From DATKZH01 sp964475955 (GTDB lineage Bacteria; Planctomycetota; Planctomycetia; Pirellulales; Thermoguttaceae): DNA of 12,955 nucleotides. The notes below the pieces were generated by a model that ran no database searches, had not been told where the DNA came from, and saw only the letters and a list, made by a program, of their open reading frames with translations. The DNA lies in assembly GCA_964475955.1 (NCBI GenBank), contig CAYYZY010000212.1:1-12955 (forward strand), in the 5' to 3' direction. Position numbers and translations under genes: made by a program. The number at the start of each line of letters is the position of its first letter. Position 1 is the stretch's first letter. Positions 6,891 through 12,955 of the stretch are shown here, piece after piece.

Positions 6891-7705
6891 GCTGCGTCCT
6901 TGGCGGGGGGCGCCGGCGGGGATGCTTGGCCGGGGCGTGCCGCGTCGTGGGGCCGACGGCCTCCCTGCCGCATCACGATGCAATTGGCCGCGAAGGACCG
7001 CTCCAGCATCGCCGCCTTGGCCGAGAGGCTCTCGCAGAGTGCGGCGTAGGGCGGTCGCGGGGTTTCGGCGTACCAGATGGGATGCGTCAGCAGTTGCACC
7101 GGAAGCCCCTCACACAGCGCCCCGCTCTGGGGAGGATACTCGTAGCGCCATCGGCCCGTGGAGTCGGACAGATAGCGGATCGTCTTGCAGAACAGGGGCA
7201 TGTACGTGTGCGGCAGCGGCGCCGACAGCTCCGCGTCGCCCGAAAGCACCGACGGACTCGGCCGGTGGAAGCTGACGACCGTGACCGGCGTCTGGAACCA
7301 GTGCTCCAGCATGGCGGCCTCCCGCGCGCACGCCGCGCGAATCGCAGCGACCTCGGCCCCCGGATACGCGGCGCAGTCGAAATGGAGCCCGAGGCGATGC
7401 CCCCGCGCGAGGATCTCCCGGACGCACTCGGTCCCCCGGGCGGAGAAGATATTGTAGTGATCGGTTCGCACGAGGAAGAAGTAGGTGGCGGCCGCCGCGG
7501 CGTCAGCTTCGCGCCGCGCCAACTGCACGGCCTTTTCCAGGTCGAGGTCGACGTCGTGCCGCAGCAGGGCGAACCGCCGGCCCTCGTCGAGTAGGCGCGG
7601 GGCGTCGGCAAACGCCGCGAACTGGTAGCCGGCGTCGCGAAACCGCAGAAGCACGTCGAGGTACGACTCGTAGGAGAATCGGGCGAGAACCGGTTCGACG
7701 CTCAT
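6887..7705 (-). CDS. WbmS-type polysaccharide deacetylase-like protein
   Basis: The 272-residue protein follows the layout I associate with the WbmS group of deacetylase-like proteins, named after a Bordetella O-antigen locus gene. It has LLRHDVDLDLEKA (47-59) with the DxD metal region, HYNIFS (83-88), GHRLGLHFD (102-110), VVSFHRPSPSVLS (143-155), a SDSTGRWRYEYP stretch (180-191) and LLTHPIWY (205-212). The start is ATG 7705, since MSVEPVLARFSYESYLDVLL reads as a natural first helix. The frame continues upstream to a GTG at 7753, but that lies inside a repeat element and is not likely coding. The ribosome site is weak. The stop overlaps the LpxD-like start in ATGA, suggesting coupled translation. 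The tail (248-272) is Pro/Ala-rich. Substrate unknown; a surface glycan or its precursor is likely from context. Confidence 0.82.
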   Translation of the reverse strand: MSVEPVLARFSYESYLDVLLRFRDAGYQFAAFADAPRLLDEGRRFALLRHDVDLDLEKAVQLARREADAAAAATYFFLVRTDHYNIFSARGTECVREILARGHRLGLHFDCAAYPGAEVAAIRAACAREAAMLEHWFQTPVTVVSFHRPSPSVLSGDAELSAPLPHTYMPLFCKTIRYLSDSTGRWRYEYPPQSGALCEGLPVQLLTHPIWYAETPRPPYAALCESLSAKAAMLERSFAANCIVMRQGGRRPHDAARPGQASPPAPPAKDAA

Positions 7706-7737
7706 CGTTGGGTTCTTTCTTGGGGTTGCTTGCGCGA

Positions 7738-7853
7738 TCCTAAGGACTTGCACGGCGGTAACCCGTGCAATTCAGGACGGCTGTCGTCGAGCGCAGCGAG
7801 CCCACAGGTCTGCCGATTCCGGGGGCTCGCTGCGCTCGACCCCGGCCACCCCG
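7738..7853 (+). repeat. REP/MITE-like element, copy 1, with perfect 18-bp palindrome
   Basis: This copy lies in the 171-base gap between the glycosyltransferase and the WbmS-like gene. Its first 61 bases (7738-7798) match 11334-11394 at 53 of 61 positions, same orientation. Two foldable parts are seen. The first is an 8-bp stem, TTGCACGG (7748-7755) with CCGTGCAA (7763-7770). The second is a perfect 18-bp inverted repeat, GTCGAGCGCAGCGAGCCC (7786-7803) with its reverse complement (7823-7840), loop of 19 bases. The stem continues imperfectly outward to about 7853. The two-hairpin plan is like a REP or IS200-derived element. No ORF is inside. Confidence 0.85.
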
Positions 7854-7876
7854 CCGAAGTCACTTCCCGGCAATTC

Positions 7877-9109
7877 CTACGCGGACCGGCGCTGCTGGAT
7901 GGGCGAGGCCCCCACCCCCGTTTTTTCCTGGTGTGGTTGCGGTCCCTCGTGGCAGGGACTGAAGGTCGTCCGGCGCCCCCGGAGGGTGTGATCGCGAGTC
8001 AGGCGGTCGTACAGTCCCAAGAGGACCTGGAATTCGTCTTCCCAGTTGAATCGCGCCGCGGCGGCGGCCCGGCCGCGGCGGCCCATCTCCTGGGCCTCCT
8101 GGCGGTGCTCCAGGAGCCACTGCATCGCGTTGGCGATGGCCGGCACGTTGTGCGGATCGACCAAGAGCCCGCATCCCAAGCGATCCATGATCTCGCGCGG
8201 CGCCGGAAGGTCGCAGGCCAAGACGGGGATTCCGGCCGTCATGTACTCGAACAGTTTGGTGGGGTAGGCCTCGCGGTAGCAGCGGATGGGTTGCGACATC
8301 ACGATCCCCACCGCCGCCTCGGCCAGCACGGCCGCCACCTCGCGTCGATCGCGCACCCCCAACAGTTCGATCTGCGGCCCGGCGATGCGGCGCAGCTCGT
8401 CTTCCAGGGCAGGCGGACGGCAACTTCCGACCAACACCAGCCGGGCGCCCAGCGACTTCGGCAGAAGTGTGATCGCCTTGGCCATTTCCACGGCCCCGCG
8501 ACTCCGCGCGATCGCACCGACGTAGGCGATCCGCGGCGGTCGCTCGGCGACCGGCCGGCTGCCGGTTACCGTCAATTCGTCGACGATGGGCAGGTTCCGC
8601 ACGAGCACGCATTCCGGGTGCCATGTGAATCGCCGGAAGATCGACGGCGTCACGGTGACCACGCCGGCGACTCGGCGAGCCAGGCGGTCTTCAAGATGCC
8701 CGACCGCCCAACTCATCAGACGGCGGCCCCGGGAGGGGAGCCAACTCTTGTCGTATACCTGAAGGCGGATGTCCTCGTGGACGTCGTACACCAGGGGCCG
8801 GCCCACGCGCCGCTGGAACGCGCCGGCGTACCAGAGCAACTCCGGATCGTGGAAGTGATAGACGTCGGCCCGAATACCGGCCGCCCGGCGAAGCACCTCG
8901 GGCGCCGTTCGGGTGACGCGGCGCCAACGGTTCTTGGGGAGCGGCAGACCGTGAATCGCGACGCCGTCGCGTGTTTCGACTTTGTTGGGCCCGGCGCGAG
9001 GCACCACGAAATGGACGCGGTGGCCGGCCTCGGCCAGGGAGCGGCACATCTTGTGGAGGATCCGCGTGTCGGCCCAGTAGTGAACGGAGCTGATGTGAAC
9101 GATTTCCAC
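7877..9109 (-). CDS. Glycosyltransferase, GT4-type (group 1)
   Basis: The 410-residue protein transfers a sugar from a nucleotide donor, probably on the cytosolic side. The start GTG (9109-9107) is preferred because the protein then begins with the family's first strand, MEIVHISSVHYWADTRIL, and GGAAGGA lies about 9 bases upstream. The open frame runs back to 9391, but that extra stretch is Pro/Arg/Ala-rich and noncoding-looking. Features are the N-terminal Rossmann domain with DVYHFHDPELLWYA (82-95) and PLVYDVHED (105-113), VTVTPSIFRRF (151-161) as domain linker, PPRIAYVGAIARSRG (191-205) as the second-domain donor loop, and YREAYPTKLFEYMTAGIPVL (278-297), the E-x7-E-like segment. The last ~40 residues (from 370) are a poorly ordered tail. 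It is first in the apparent minus-strand run towards the WbmS-like and LpxD-like genes. Donor and acceptor unknown. Confidence 0.88.
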   Translation of the reverse strand: MEIVHISSVHYWADTRILHKMCRSLAEAGHRVHFVVPRAGPNKVETRDGVAIHGLPLPKNRWRRVTRTAPEVLRRAAGIRADVYHFHDPELLWYAGAFQRRVGRPLVYDVHEDIRLQVYDKSWLPSRGRRLMSWAVGHLEDRLARRVAGVVTVTPSIFRRFTWHPECVLVRNLPIVDELTVTGSRPVAERPPRIAYVGAIARSRGAVEMAKAITLLPKSLGARLVLVGSCRPPALEDELRRIAGPQIELLGVRDRREVAAVLAEAAVGIVMSQPIRCYREAYPTKLFEYMTAGIPVLACDLPAPREIMDRLGCGLLVDPHNVPAIANAMQWLLEHRQEAQEMGRRGRAAAAARFNWEDEFQVLLGLYDRLTRDHTLRGRRTTFSPCHEGPQPHQEKTGVGASPIQQRRSA

Positions 9110-9527
9110 GTCCTTGTGTCCTTCCGCGTCGACGCGAGTTGCCGCCGCCAGCTCGCCACAAGCATCCTTGCTTGCCCAGAACCCCGCCGGAGGGCCCGCG
9201 CCGGCGACGCCCGGCCCGGGGGAAGCACGTGGGGTGCTTCGACGGAGCAGCCCTGCCGGCAAAGGAGCGACTCGGGGTGCGCGTGCGGATGGTACTCCGC
9301 GCTTGACCGGAGCGTCAAGGTCGCTTGGAGCACGTGCGGAGGGACGCCGAGGGCTCGATTCGTGAGGGACGGCACCAAGAGGCGCCTGCACGCCCCATTA
9401 TCGCCATGTGCCTCAAACCGCGCAGATTGTTCGGATTTGGCATGATTTTCGGTCAAGCGACGGAACGCACCCTGCCGATTGGACCGATTAGGCAAAGTTT
9501 GACGGCGCGAAGTCCACGGAGGAGACA
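9110..9527. other. 418-base divergent spacer with two small inverted repeats
   Basis: This region separates the minus-strand glycosyltransferase from the plus-strand amidotransferase and should hold both promoters. I find two hairpins. One is CAAGCA (9159-9164) with TGCTTG (9169-9174), loop of 4. The other is GAAGCAC (9222-9228) with GTGCTTC (9234-9240), loop of 5. No T-tract follows either, so they are not clear terminators, and operator or REP-like roles are possible. From about 9420 the sequence is visibly AT-richer than its surroundings, which fits a promoter zone for the gene at 9528, but no good -35/-10 pair stands out. The minus-strand frame stays open across much of it without protein-like content. 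Confidence 0.6.
9222..9240. repeat. Inverted repeat, 7-bp arms
   Basis: GAAGCAC and GTGCTTC are separated by GTGGG, a perfect 7-bp stem in the divergent spacer. It could be a regulator site or a small REP-like hairpin; nothing in the sequence decides. Confidence 0.6.
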
Positions 9528-11339
9528 ATGATCGGTGAAGCATACGCCTCGGTGCGCGGGTACCGACAGCTCAGGCCCGCAGACTCCCTCCACGGACTCC
9601 TCCAGGGTCGACGCGCGCCCAAGCTGCGATTCCACGAGCACGTGCTCTCGGAGCATTACCATGGCGGGCAAGCGGCGCCGTGTGCGCCGGTTGGGCCGCA
9701 CCGTTTCCAATACGCGATGGCCTCGGGCGAGTACGTTTTCGCCTGGGCCGGACTTCCCTACTGGCCCGGAAGCCCGCCCGGCGAGCCCTCCGTGCGCCGA
9801 TTTCTTGCGCGGGTTGCGGAGGTCGGCGTCGTCGAGGCTTCGCCCGAGTTGGGCGGCAGTTACTTCCTGGTGATCGAACACCTGCCGTCCCGCAAGTGCT
9901 ACGCGTTCATCGACGGGAGCGGATTGCACAACGCGTTTCGGGCGGGCGGCATCGTGTCGACGTCGTTCTTGGACCTGGCGCGGTCGCTTGGCCTCACGTG
10001 CGCCGACCTCGATCCCGAGGCGGTCGTCGAGTTCCTCAACACGGGAATGGTCCTTTTCGGCCGGACGTTGCTTCCGCAGATCCGCCGGATCGCGTGGGAC
10101 GAGATCGTCGCGTTTTCCGCCGACGGGAAGGCCGAAGTGCTGCACAAACCGATCGACGACATCGCAGCGCCGCCGCGCAAGGACTTCGTCGAGCACTTCG
10201 CGCAACTGGCTTGCGATTTCCGCAACGAGCGTTGCTCGATCAATCTGACCGGGGGCGTCGACTCGCGGCTGGTGGGGGCGCTACTGGCGCATTTCGGACT
10301 CGAGTTCGAAGTGGCCATCTCCGGCACGGAAGACCACCCCGACGTGGTCAAGAGCCGCCAAATTGCGGCCCTCCTGGGAAAAGAGCACTACCTGACGCGC
10401 CACACGGTTGAGAACGTGGAGGCCGATCTGCCGGTGCTGTTCGGCATTTCCGACGGCACGCAGGACGTCCTCCGCCTGCACCGGCTCCACCAGCACGTCG
10501 AGCAACAGGTCGCCCGGGGAGTGAACGTTGTCTTCACGGGCGTGGAAGCCGCGCTTTACAGCGACAAGCTGTGGATGCAGGACTTCCCCTTCTACCATCG
10601 GAAGAAGGCCGACCTCGGCCGGTTCTTCGACTACCGCATGCTGCCCTTTCCTCTCGCCGAGAACGCATGGGGGCCGGCGTTCCGACCCGCAAGCCGGGAG
10701 CTGCGATCGCGCGTGCTGGCGGGACTGGAGGACTACGTCGATTCGACCAACACGCGGACCTACGACCGGGTGGCGTACTACGCCCGGAATCAGGCGGGAT
10801 CGTCGCCGTCGTTTGCGCTGTCGTCCCTGGTGGGATTCTGCATGCCGCTTCTGGAGCCCGACGTCGCGCGAACCGGCTTCCACCTGCCGCGGCATATGCG
10901 GTTCGCCGACCGCTTCCAGCGCATGCTGATCAGCCGATACTGCCCCGAGTTGGTCCCCGTGCGGACCACGGAGGACGGGGTGACGCTTTCCAGCAAGCCG
11001 CTCGATCAACTGAGCGACTTGCGGCGCGTCGTGGGGAACCGCCTGAAGCGTTTGGTGAAGAAGGTCGTGCAGCGAGCATCCGGCAAGACGCTCTTCCAGA
11101 TCCGCATCGCCGATCATCGCGACTTCCTGCCCAAGGTCATGCGATCCTCGACGGCCGCGGAGTTGATCGGCGAGCTTCGCGACGCCCGCATCCTGGCCGA
11201 AGACGCCGACGTCGGACGGGTCGGCGCCGGGCGCCTCGGCCGAGCCCTGACGCTCGCCTTCCTGGTCCGCCATCTCAATGAGACGACGCCGGCGCCTACC
11301 ACCGCGGACCGCGCGGCCAGTCCCCTCTTGGTTTCCTAA
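9528..11339 (+). CDS. Asparagine-synthetase-like amidotransferase lacking the glutaminase Cys
   Basis: The 603-residue protein is read from ATG 9528, with GGAGGAG at 9518-9524 as ribosome site. The N-terminal half (about 1-200) looks like a degenerate class II glutamine amidotransferase domain: it has CYAFIDGSGLHNAF (124-137) and an LGGSYFLVIE-type strand (108-117), but residue 2 is Ile, not the catalytic Cys. From about 220 there is a synthetase domain with the PP-loop LTGGVDSR (240-247), a variant of SGGxDS that binds ATP pyrophosphate. So ATP activation of a carboxylate is plausible, while glutamine hydrolysis is not. Ammonia or another amine may be used instead. Members of this family occur in surface polysaccharide and natural-product loci, where they amidate uronic acids or peptides. 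The stop codon lies in repeat copy 2. It is divergent from the glycosyltransferase. Product chemistry is inference. Confidence 0.85.
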   Translation: MIGEAYASVRGYRQLRPADSLHGLLQGRRAPKLRFHEHVLSEHYHGGQAAPCAPVGPHRFQYAMASGEYVFAWAGLPYWPGSPPGEPSVRRFLARVAEVGVVEASPELGGSYFLVIEHLPSRKCYAFIDGSGLHNAFRAGGIVSTSFLDLARSLGLTCADLDPEAVVEFLNTGMVLFGRTLLPQIRRIAWDEIVAFSADGKAEVLHKPIDDIAAPPRKDFVEHFAQLACDFRNERCSINLTGGVDSRLVGALLAHFGLEFEVAISGTEDHPDVVKSRQIAALLGKEHYLTRHTVENVEADLPVLFGISDGTQDVLRLHRLHQHVEQQVARGVNVVFTGVEAALYSDKLWMQDFPFYHRKKADLGRFFDYRMLPFPLAENAWGPAFRPASRELRSRVLAGLEDYVDSTNTRTYDRVAYYARNQAGSSPSFALSSLVGFCMPLLEPDVARTGFHLPRHMRFADRFQRMLISRYCPELVPVRTTEDGVTLSSKPLDQLSDLRRVVGNRLKRLVKKVVQRASGKTLFQIRIADHRDFLPKVMRSSTAAELIGELRDARILAEDADVGRVGAGRLGRALTLAFLVRHLNETTPAPTTADRAASPLLVS

Positions 11340-11394
11340 GGACTTGCACGGGAATAACCTGGGCAATTCAGGGTGGCTGTGGTCGAGCGCAGCG
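11334..11394 (+). repeat. REP/MITE-like element, copy 2 (right arm missing)
   Basis: This 61-base segment matches 7738-7798 in the same orientation with eight mismatches. It shares TCCTAAGGACTTGCACGG, then TAACC, GCAATTCAGG, GGCTGT and GTCGAGCGCAGCG. The partner arm that makes the long palindrome in copy 1 is absent here, so it looks truncated. It begins inside the last codons of the amidotransferase and supplies its TAA (11337-11339). Confidence 0.85.
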
Positions 11395-11434
11395 GGTGCG
11401 CCATCGTGGGAATTGCGAAGCGGCGTTTCGTCCG

Positions 11435-12766
11435 TCAGGGCGGTTTTCCTTTGTCCTCGCCGCGCAGCCGGGCCCGGATCGCCTCGAGCCGCTCGGCCAG
11501 CTCGCGCTCGAAGCCGCGATCCGCGGGCCGGTAGTACTCCCGTGCCACACCCAGGTAGTCCTGGGCCGCGACGCCGTCGGCGTGGTCGTGGGCGTAGTCG
11601 TACCCTTGGCCGTGGCCGAGCCGTTTGGCCCCGCCGTAGTGGGCGTCGCGGAGGTGGACGGGTACGGGCAGCACGCGGCCTTCGCGCACGTCGCGGCGGG
11701 CCTCGCCGATGCCCAGGCAGGCGGCGTTCGACTTGGGTGCGCAGGCGAGGTAGGTCACCGCCTGGGCCAGGGTCAGTTGGCACTCCGGCAGGCCGACCAG
11801 CTCGCAGGCCCGGGCCGCGGCCACGGCCAGCGGCAGCGCGGCCGGGTCGGCGTTGCCGACGTCTTCGCTGGCCAGGATCACGAGGCGGCGGGCGAGGAAG
11901 CGCACGTCCTCGCCGCCTTCGAGCATTCGGGCGAGCCAGTAGAGGCCGGCGTCGGGGTCGCTGCCCCGAATGCTTTTGATCATCGCGCTGATCGTGTCGT
12001 AGTGCAGGTCGCCGTCGCGGTCGTACCGCACCGCCTTGCGCTGCACCGACTCCTCGGCCAGTTGGCGGGTGAACTCGACCGGCCGGGTTTCGCAGGAGAG
12101 GACGCCGACTTCCAGGGCCGAGAGCGCGCGTCGGGCGTCGCCGTCGCTCACTTCGGCGAGAAAGTCGAGCGCGTCGTCCTCGATGCGCACGTCGTAAGCG
12201 CCCAGGCCCCGCTCCGCATCGCGAAGGGCCCGCCGGACGAGCGTCTTGATCTGGTCGGCCGTAAGGGGCTCGAACGGAAACACGCGGCTTCGGCTGACCA
12301 GCGGGCTGTTGATCGTGAAGAAGGGGTTTTCGGTGGTGGCGCCGACGAGAATCACGATGCCGTCTTCGACGTCGGGCAGAAGGACGTCCTGCTGGGCCTT
12401 GTTGAACCGGTGGATCTCGTCGATGAACAACAGCGTTTTGCGCCCGGCGGCGGAGAGGCGGTCGCGGGCTTCGGCAAGCATTTCCCGCAGTTCCTTCACG
12501 CCGCTGGTGACCGCGCTGATCTGCCGGAAGACGCTCCGGCTCTCGCTGGCCAGCAGCCGCGCAAGCGTCGTCTTTCCGGTTCCCGGCGGGCCGTAGAAGA
12601 TCACCGAGCCGAGTCGATCGGCCTTGAGCAGGCGCCGGAGCAGTTTCCCTTCGCCGAGGAAGTGCTCCTGGCCGACGAACTCGTCGAGCGACGCCGGGCG
12701 CATCCGCGCCGCCAGCGGCTGCGCGCCGCGCCGGTTCGCTTCCTCACTGGCCTCGAATAGCGACAT
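11435..12766 (-). CDS. rarA: Replication-associated recombination protein A (RarA/MgsA)
   Basis: RarA is an AAA+ ATPase related to the clamp loader and Holliday-junction helicases. It acts at stalled replication forks and on DNA ends, with SSB as partner. The 443-residue product matches the family length (E. coli 447). It has LAARMRPASLDEFVGQEHFLG (18-38), Walker A GPPGTGKT (59-66), Walker B LLFIDEIHRFNK (112-123), sensor I VGATTENP (141-148), the arginine-finger region LVSRSRVF (156-163), sensor II GDARRALS (209-216), IRGSDPDAGLYWLARML (266-282), SEDVGNADP (300-308) and the C-terminal VPVHLRDAHY (368-377). The start is ATG 12766; GTG 12796 is the alternative, but the extra ten residues are not family-like and derive from the transposase-remnant side. 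The ribosome site is weak. The stop is convergent with the amidotransferase, 95 bases away. Confidence 0.96.
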   Translation of the reverse strand: MSLFEASEEANRRGAQPLAARMRPASLDEFVGQEHFLGEGKLLRRLLKADRLGSVIFYGPPGTGKTTLARLLASESRSVFRQISAVTSGVKELREMLAEARDRLSAAGRKTLLFIDEIHRFNKAQQDVLLPDVEDGIVILVGATTENPFFTINSPLVSRSRVFPFEPLTADQIKTLVRRALRDAERGLGAYDVRIEDDALDFLAEVSDGDARRALSALEVGVLSCETRPVEFTRQLAEESVQRKAVRYDRDGDLHYDTISAMIKSIRGSDPDAGLYWLARMLEGGEDVRFLARRLVILASEDVGNADPAALPLAVAAARACELVGLPECQLTLAQAVTYLACAPKSNAACLGIGEARRDVREGRVLPVPVHLRDAHYGGAKRLGHGQGYDYAHDHADGVAAQDYLGVAREYYRPADRGFERELAERLEAIRARLRGEDKGKPP

Positions 12767-12857
12767 GCCGGTACTTTCGCTTCGAGTAGGAACCACGCGG
12801 ATCGTTGGGGAGCCAAGTGCCGTACGTGGTGAAGATCACGTGGTAGCCGATGACCAT
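12744..12857 (-). pseudogene. N-terminal remnant of a RAYT/IS200-like transposase
   Basis: From ATG 12857 the frame gives 37 residues. The first 23 contain GYHVIFTTYGTWLPNDPRGS, the recognisable N-terminus of REP-associated tyrosine (Y1) transposases as I know them from planctomycetes. The family protein is normally well over 150 residues and has an HUH metal-binding motif and a catalytic Tyr further on; none is present. Homology is clear at least to 12789. The frame ends after a short unrelated-looking stretch that overlaps the rarA start (12766) in another frame. The simplest reading is that most of the transposase was lost and its 5' end now abuts rarA. Confidence 0.75.
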
Positions 12858-12876
12858 GGGAGTGCCCCTGAGTTGA

Positions 12877-12953
12877 CGGGTTGGGTGGTGCAGTGGTTGG
12901 GTCGCCGTGCCGGCGACCGCTAACCCGCATTTCTCACCAGCCACACCAACCCG
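12877..12953. repeat. Nested inverted repeats before the transposase remnant
   Basis: An outer perfect 8-bp pair, CGGGTTGG (12877-12884) and CCAACCCG (12946-12953), encloses a 7-bp hairpin, GGTCGCC (12900-12906) with GGCGACC (12912-12918). It lies upstream of the transposase-like start. RAYT genes are usually flanked by REP palindromes, so this may be the REP or transposon end, but the window stops here and I cannot confirm it. Confidence 0.45.
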
Positions 12954-12955
12954 AA

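Noticed and set aside
7730..9445. A 571-codon plus-strand open frame
   Set aside because: It lies opposite the clear glycosyltransferase gene, is Arg/His/Gly-rich, and has no recognisable motif.
10281..11783. A 500-codon minus-strand open frame
   Set aside because: It covers the opposite strand of the amidotransferase and the end of rarA in another frame; composition is not protein-like.

Overview
The window looks like part of a chromosome from a high-GC planctomycete (Planctomycetota, possibly Pirellulales-like). The grounds are the very high GC content, the style of an HslV/HslU pair with an HslV propeptide, a small membrane protein carrying an F-R-x-x-S-L-L type motif I associate with planctomycetes, a Cys-rich plus Pro/Ala/Lys/Glu-rich secreted protein, and the start of an IS200/RAYT-type transposase with the GYHVIFTTYGTWLPNDPRGS signature. 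This assignment is inference from motif recall, not from a search.

Left part (1-3653). A partial secreted Cys-rich protein runs off the left edge on the minus strand (1-595). After 439 bases without a gene comes a small minus-strand membrane protein (1035-1571). Divergent from it is the hslV-hslU operon (1786-3653), the ATP-dependent protease and its AAA+ unfoldase, with the two genes overlapping by 13 bases.

Middle part (3883-5813). A protein with an N-terminal FHA (phosphothreonine-binding) domain and a long disordered acidic tail is followed, after a perfect 3 x 14-base tandem repeat, by a NodB-fold polysaccharide-deacetylase-like gene.

Surface-glycan block (5919-11339). Three minus-strand genes are read from right to left: a GT4-type glycosyltransferase (7877-9109), a WbmS-type deacetylase-like protein (6887-7705) and an LpxD-like left-handed beta-helix acyltransferase (5919-6890). 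The last two overlap by 4 bases. Divergent from the glycosyltransferase is an asparagine-synthetase-like amidotransferase lacking the glutaminase cysteine (9528-11339). Together with the 4884-5813 deacetylase these genes look like a small cassette that builds and chemically tailors a surface polysaccharide (glycosyl transfer, deacetylation, N-acylation, amidation). That role is inferred from families and neighbourhood.

Right part (11435-12955). rarA (mgsA), the replication-associated AAA+ ATPase, is on the minus strand. Directly upstream, and overlapping its start, is the remnant of a RAYT/IS200-like transposase with a palindromic region in front of it. Two direct copies of a 61-base repeat (7738-7798 and 11334-11394, 53 of 61 bases identical by hand alignment) bracket the glycosyltransferase and the amidotransferase; the first copy continues into a long perfect palindrome. 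The repeats and the transposase remnant are the clearest signs of mobile-element activity here.
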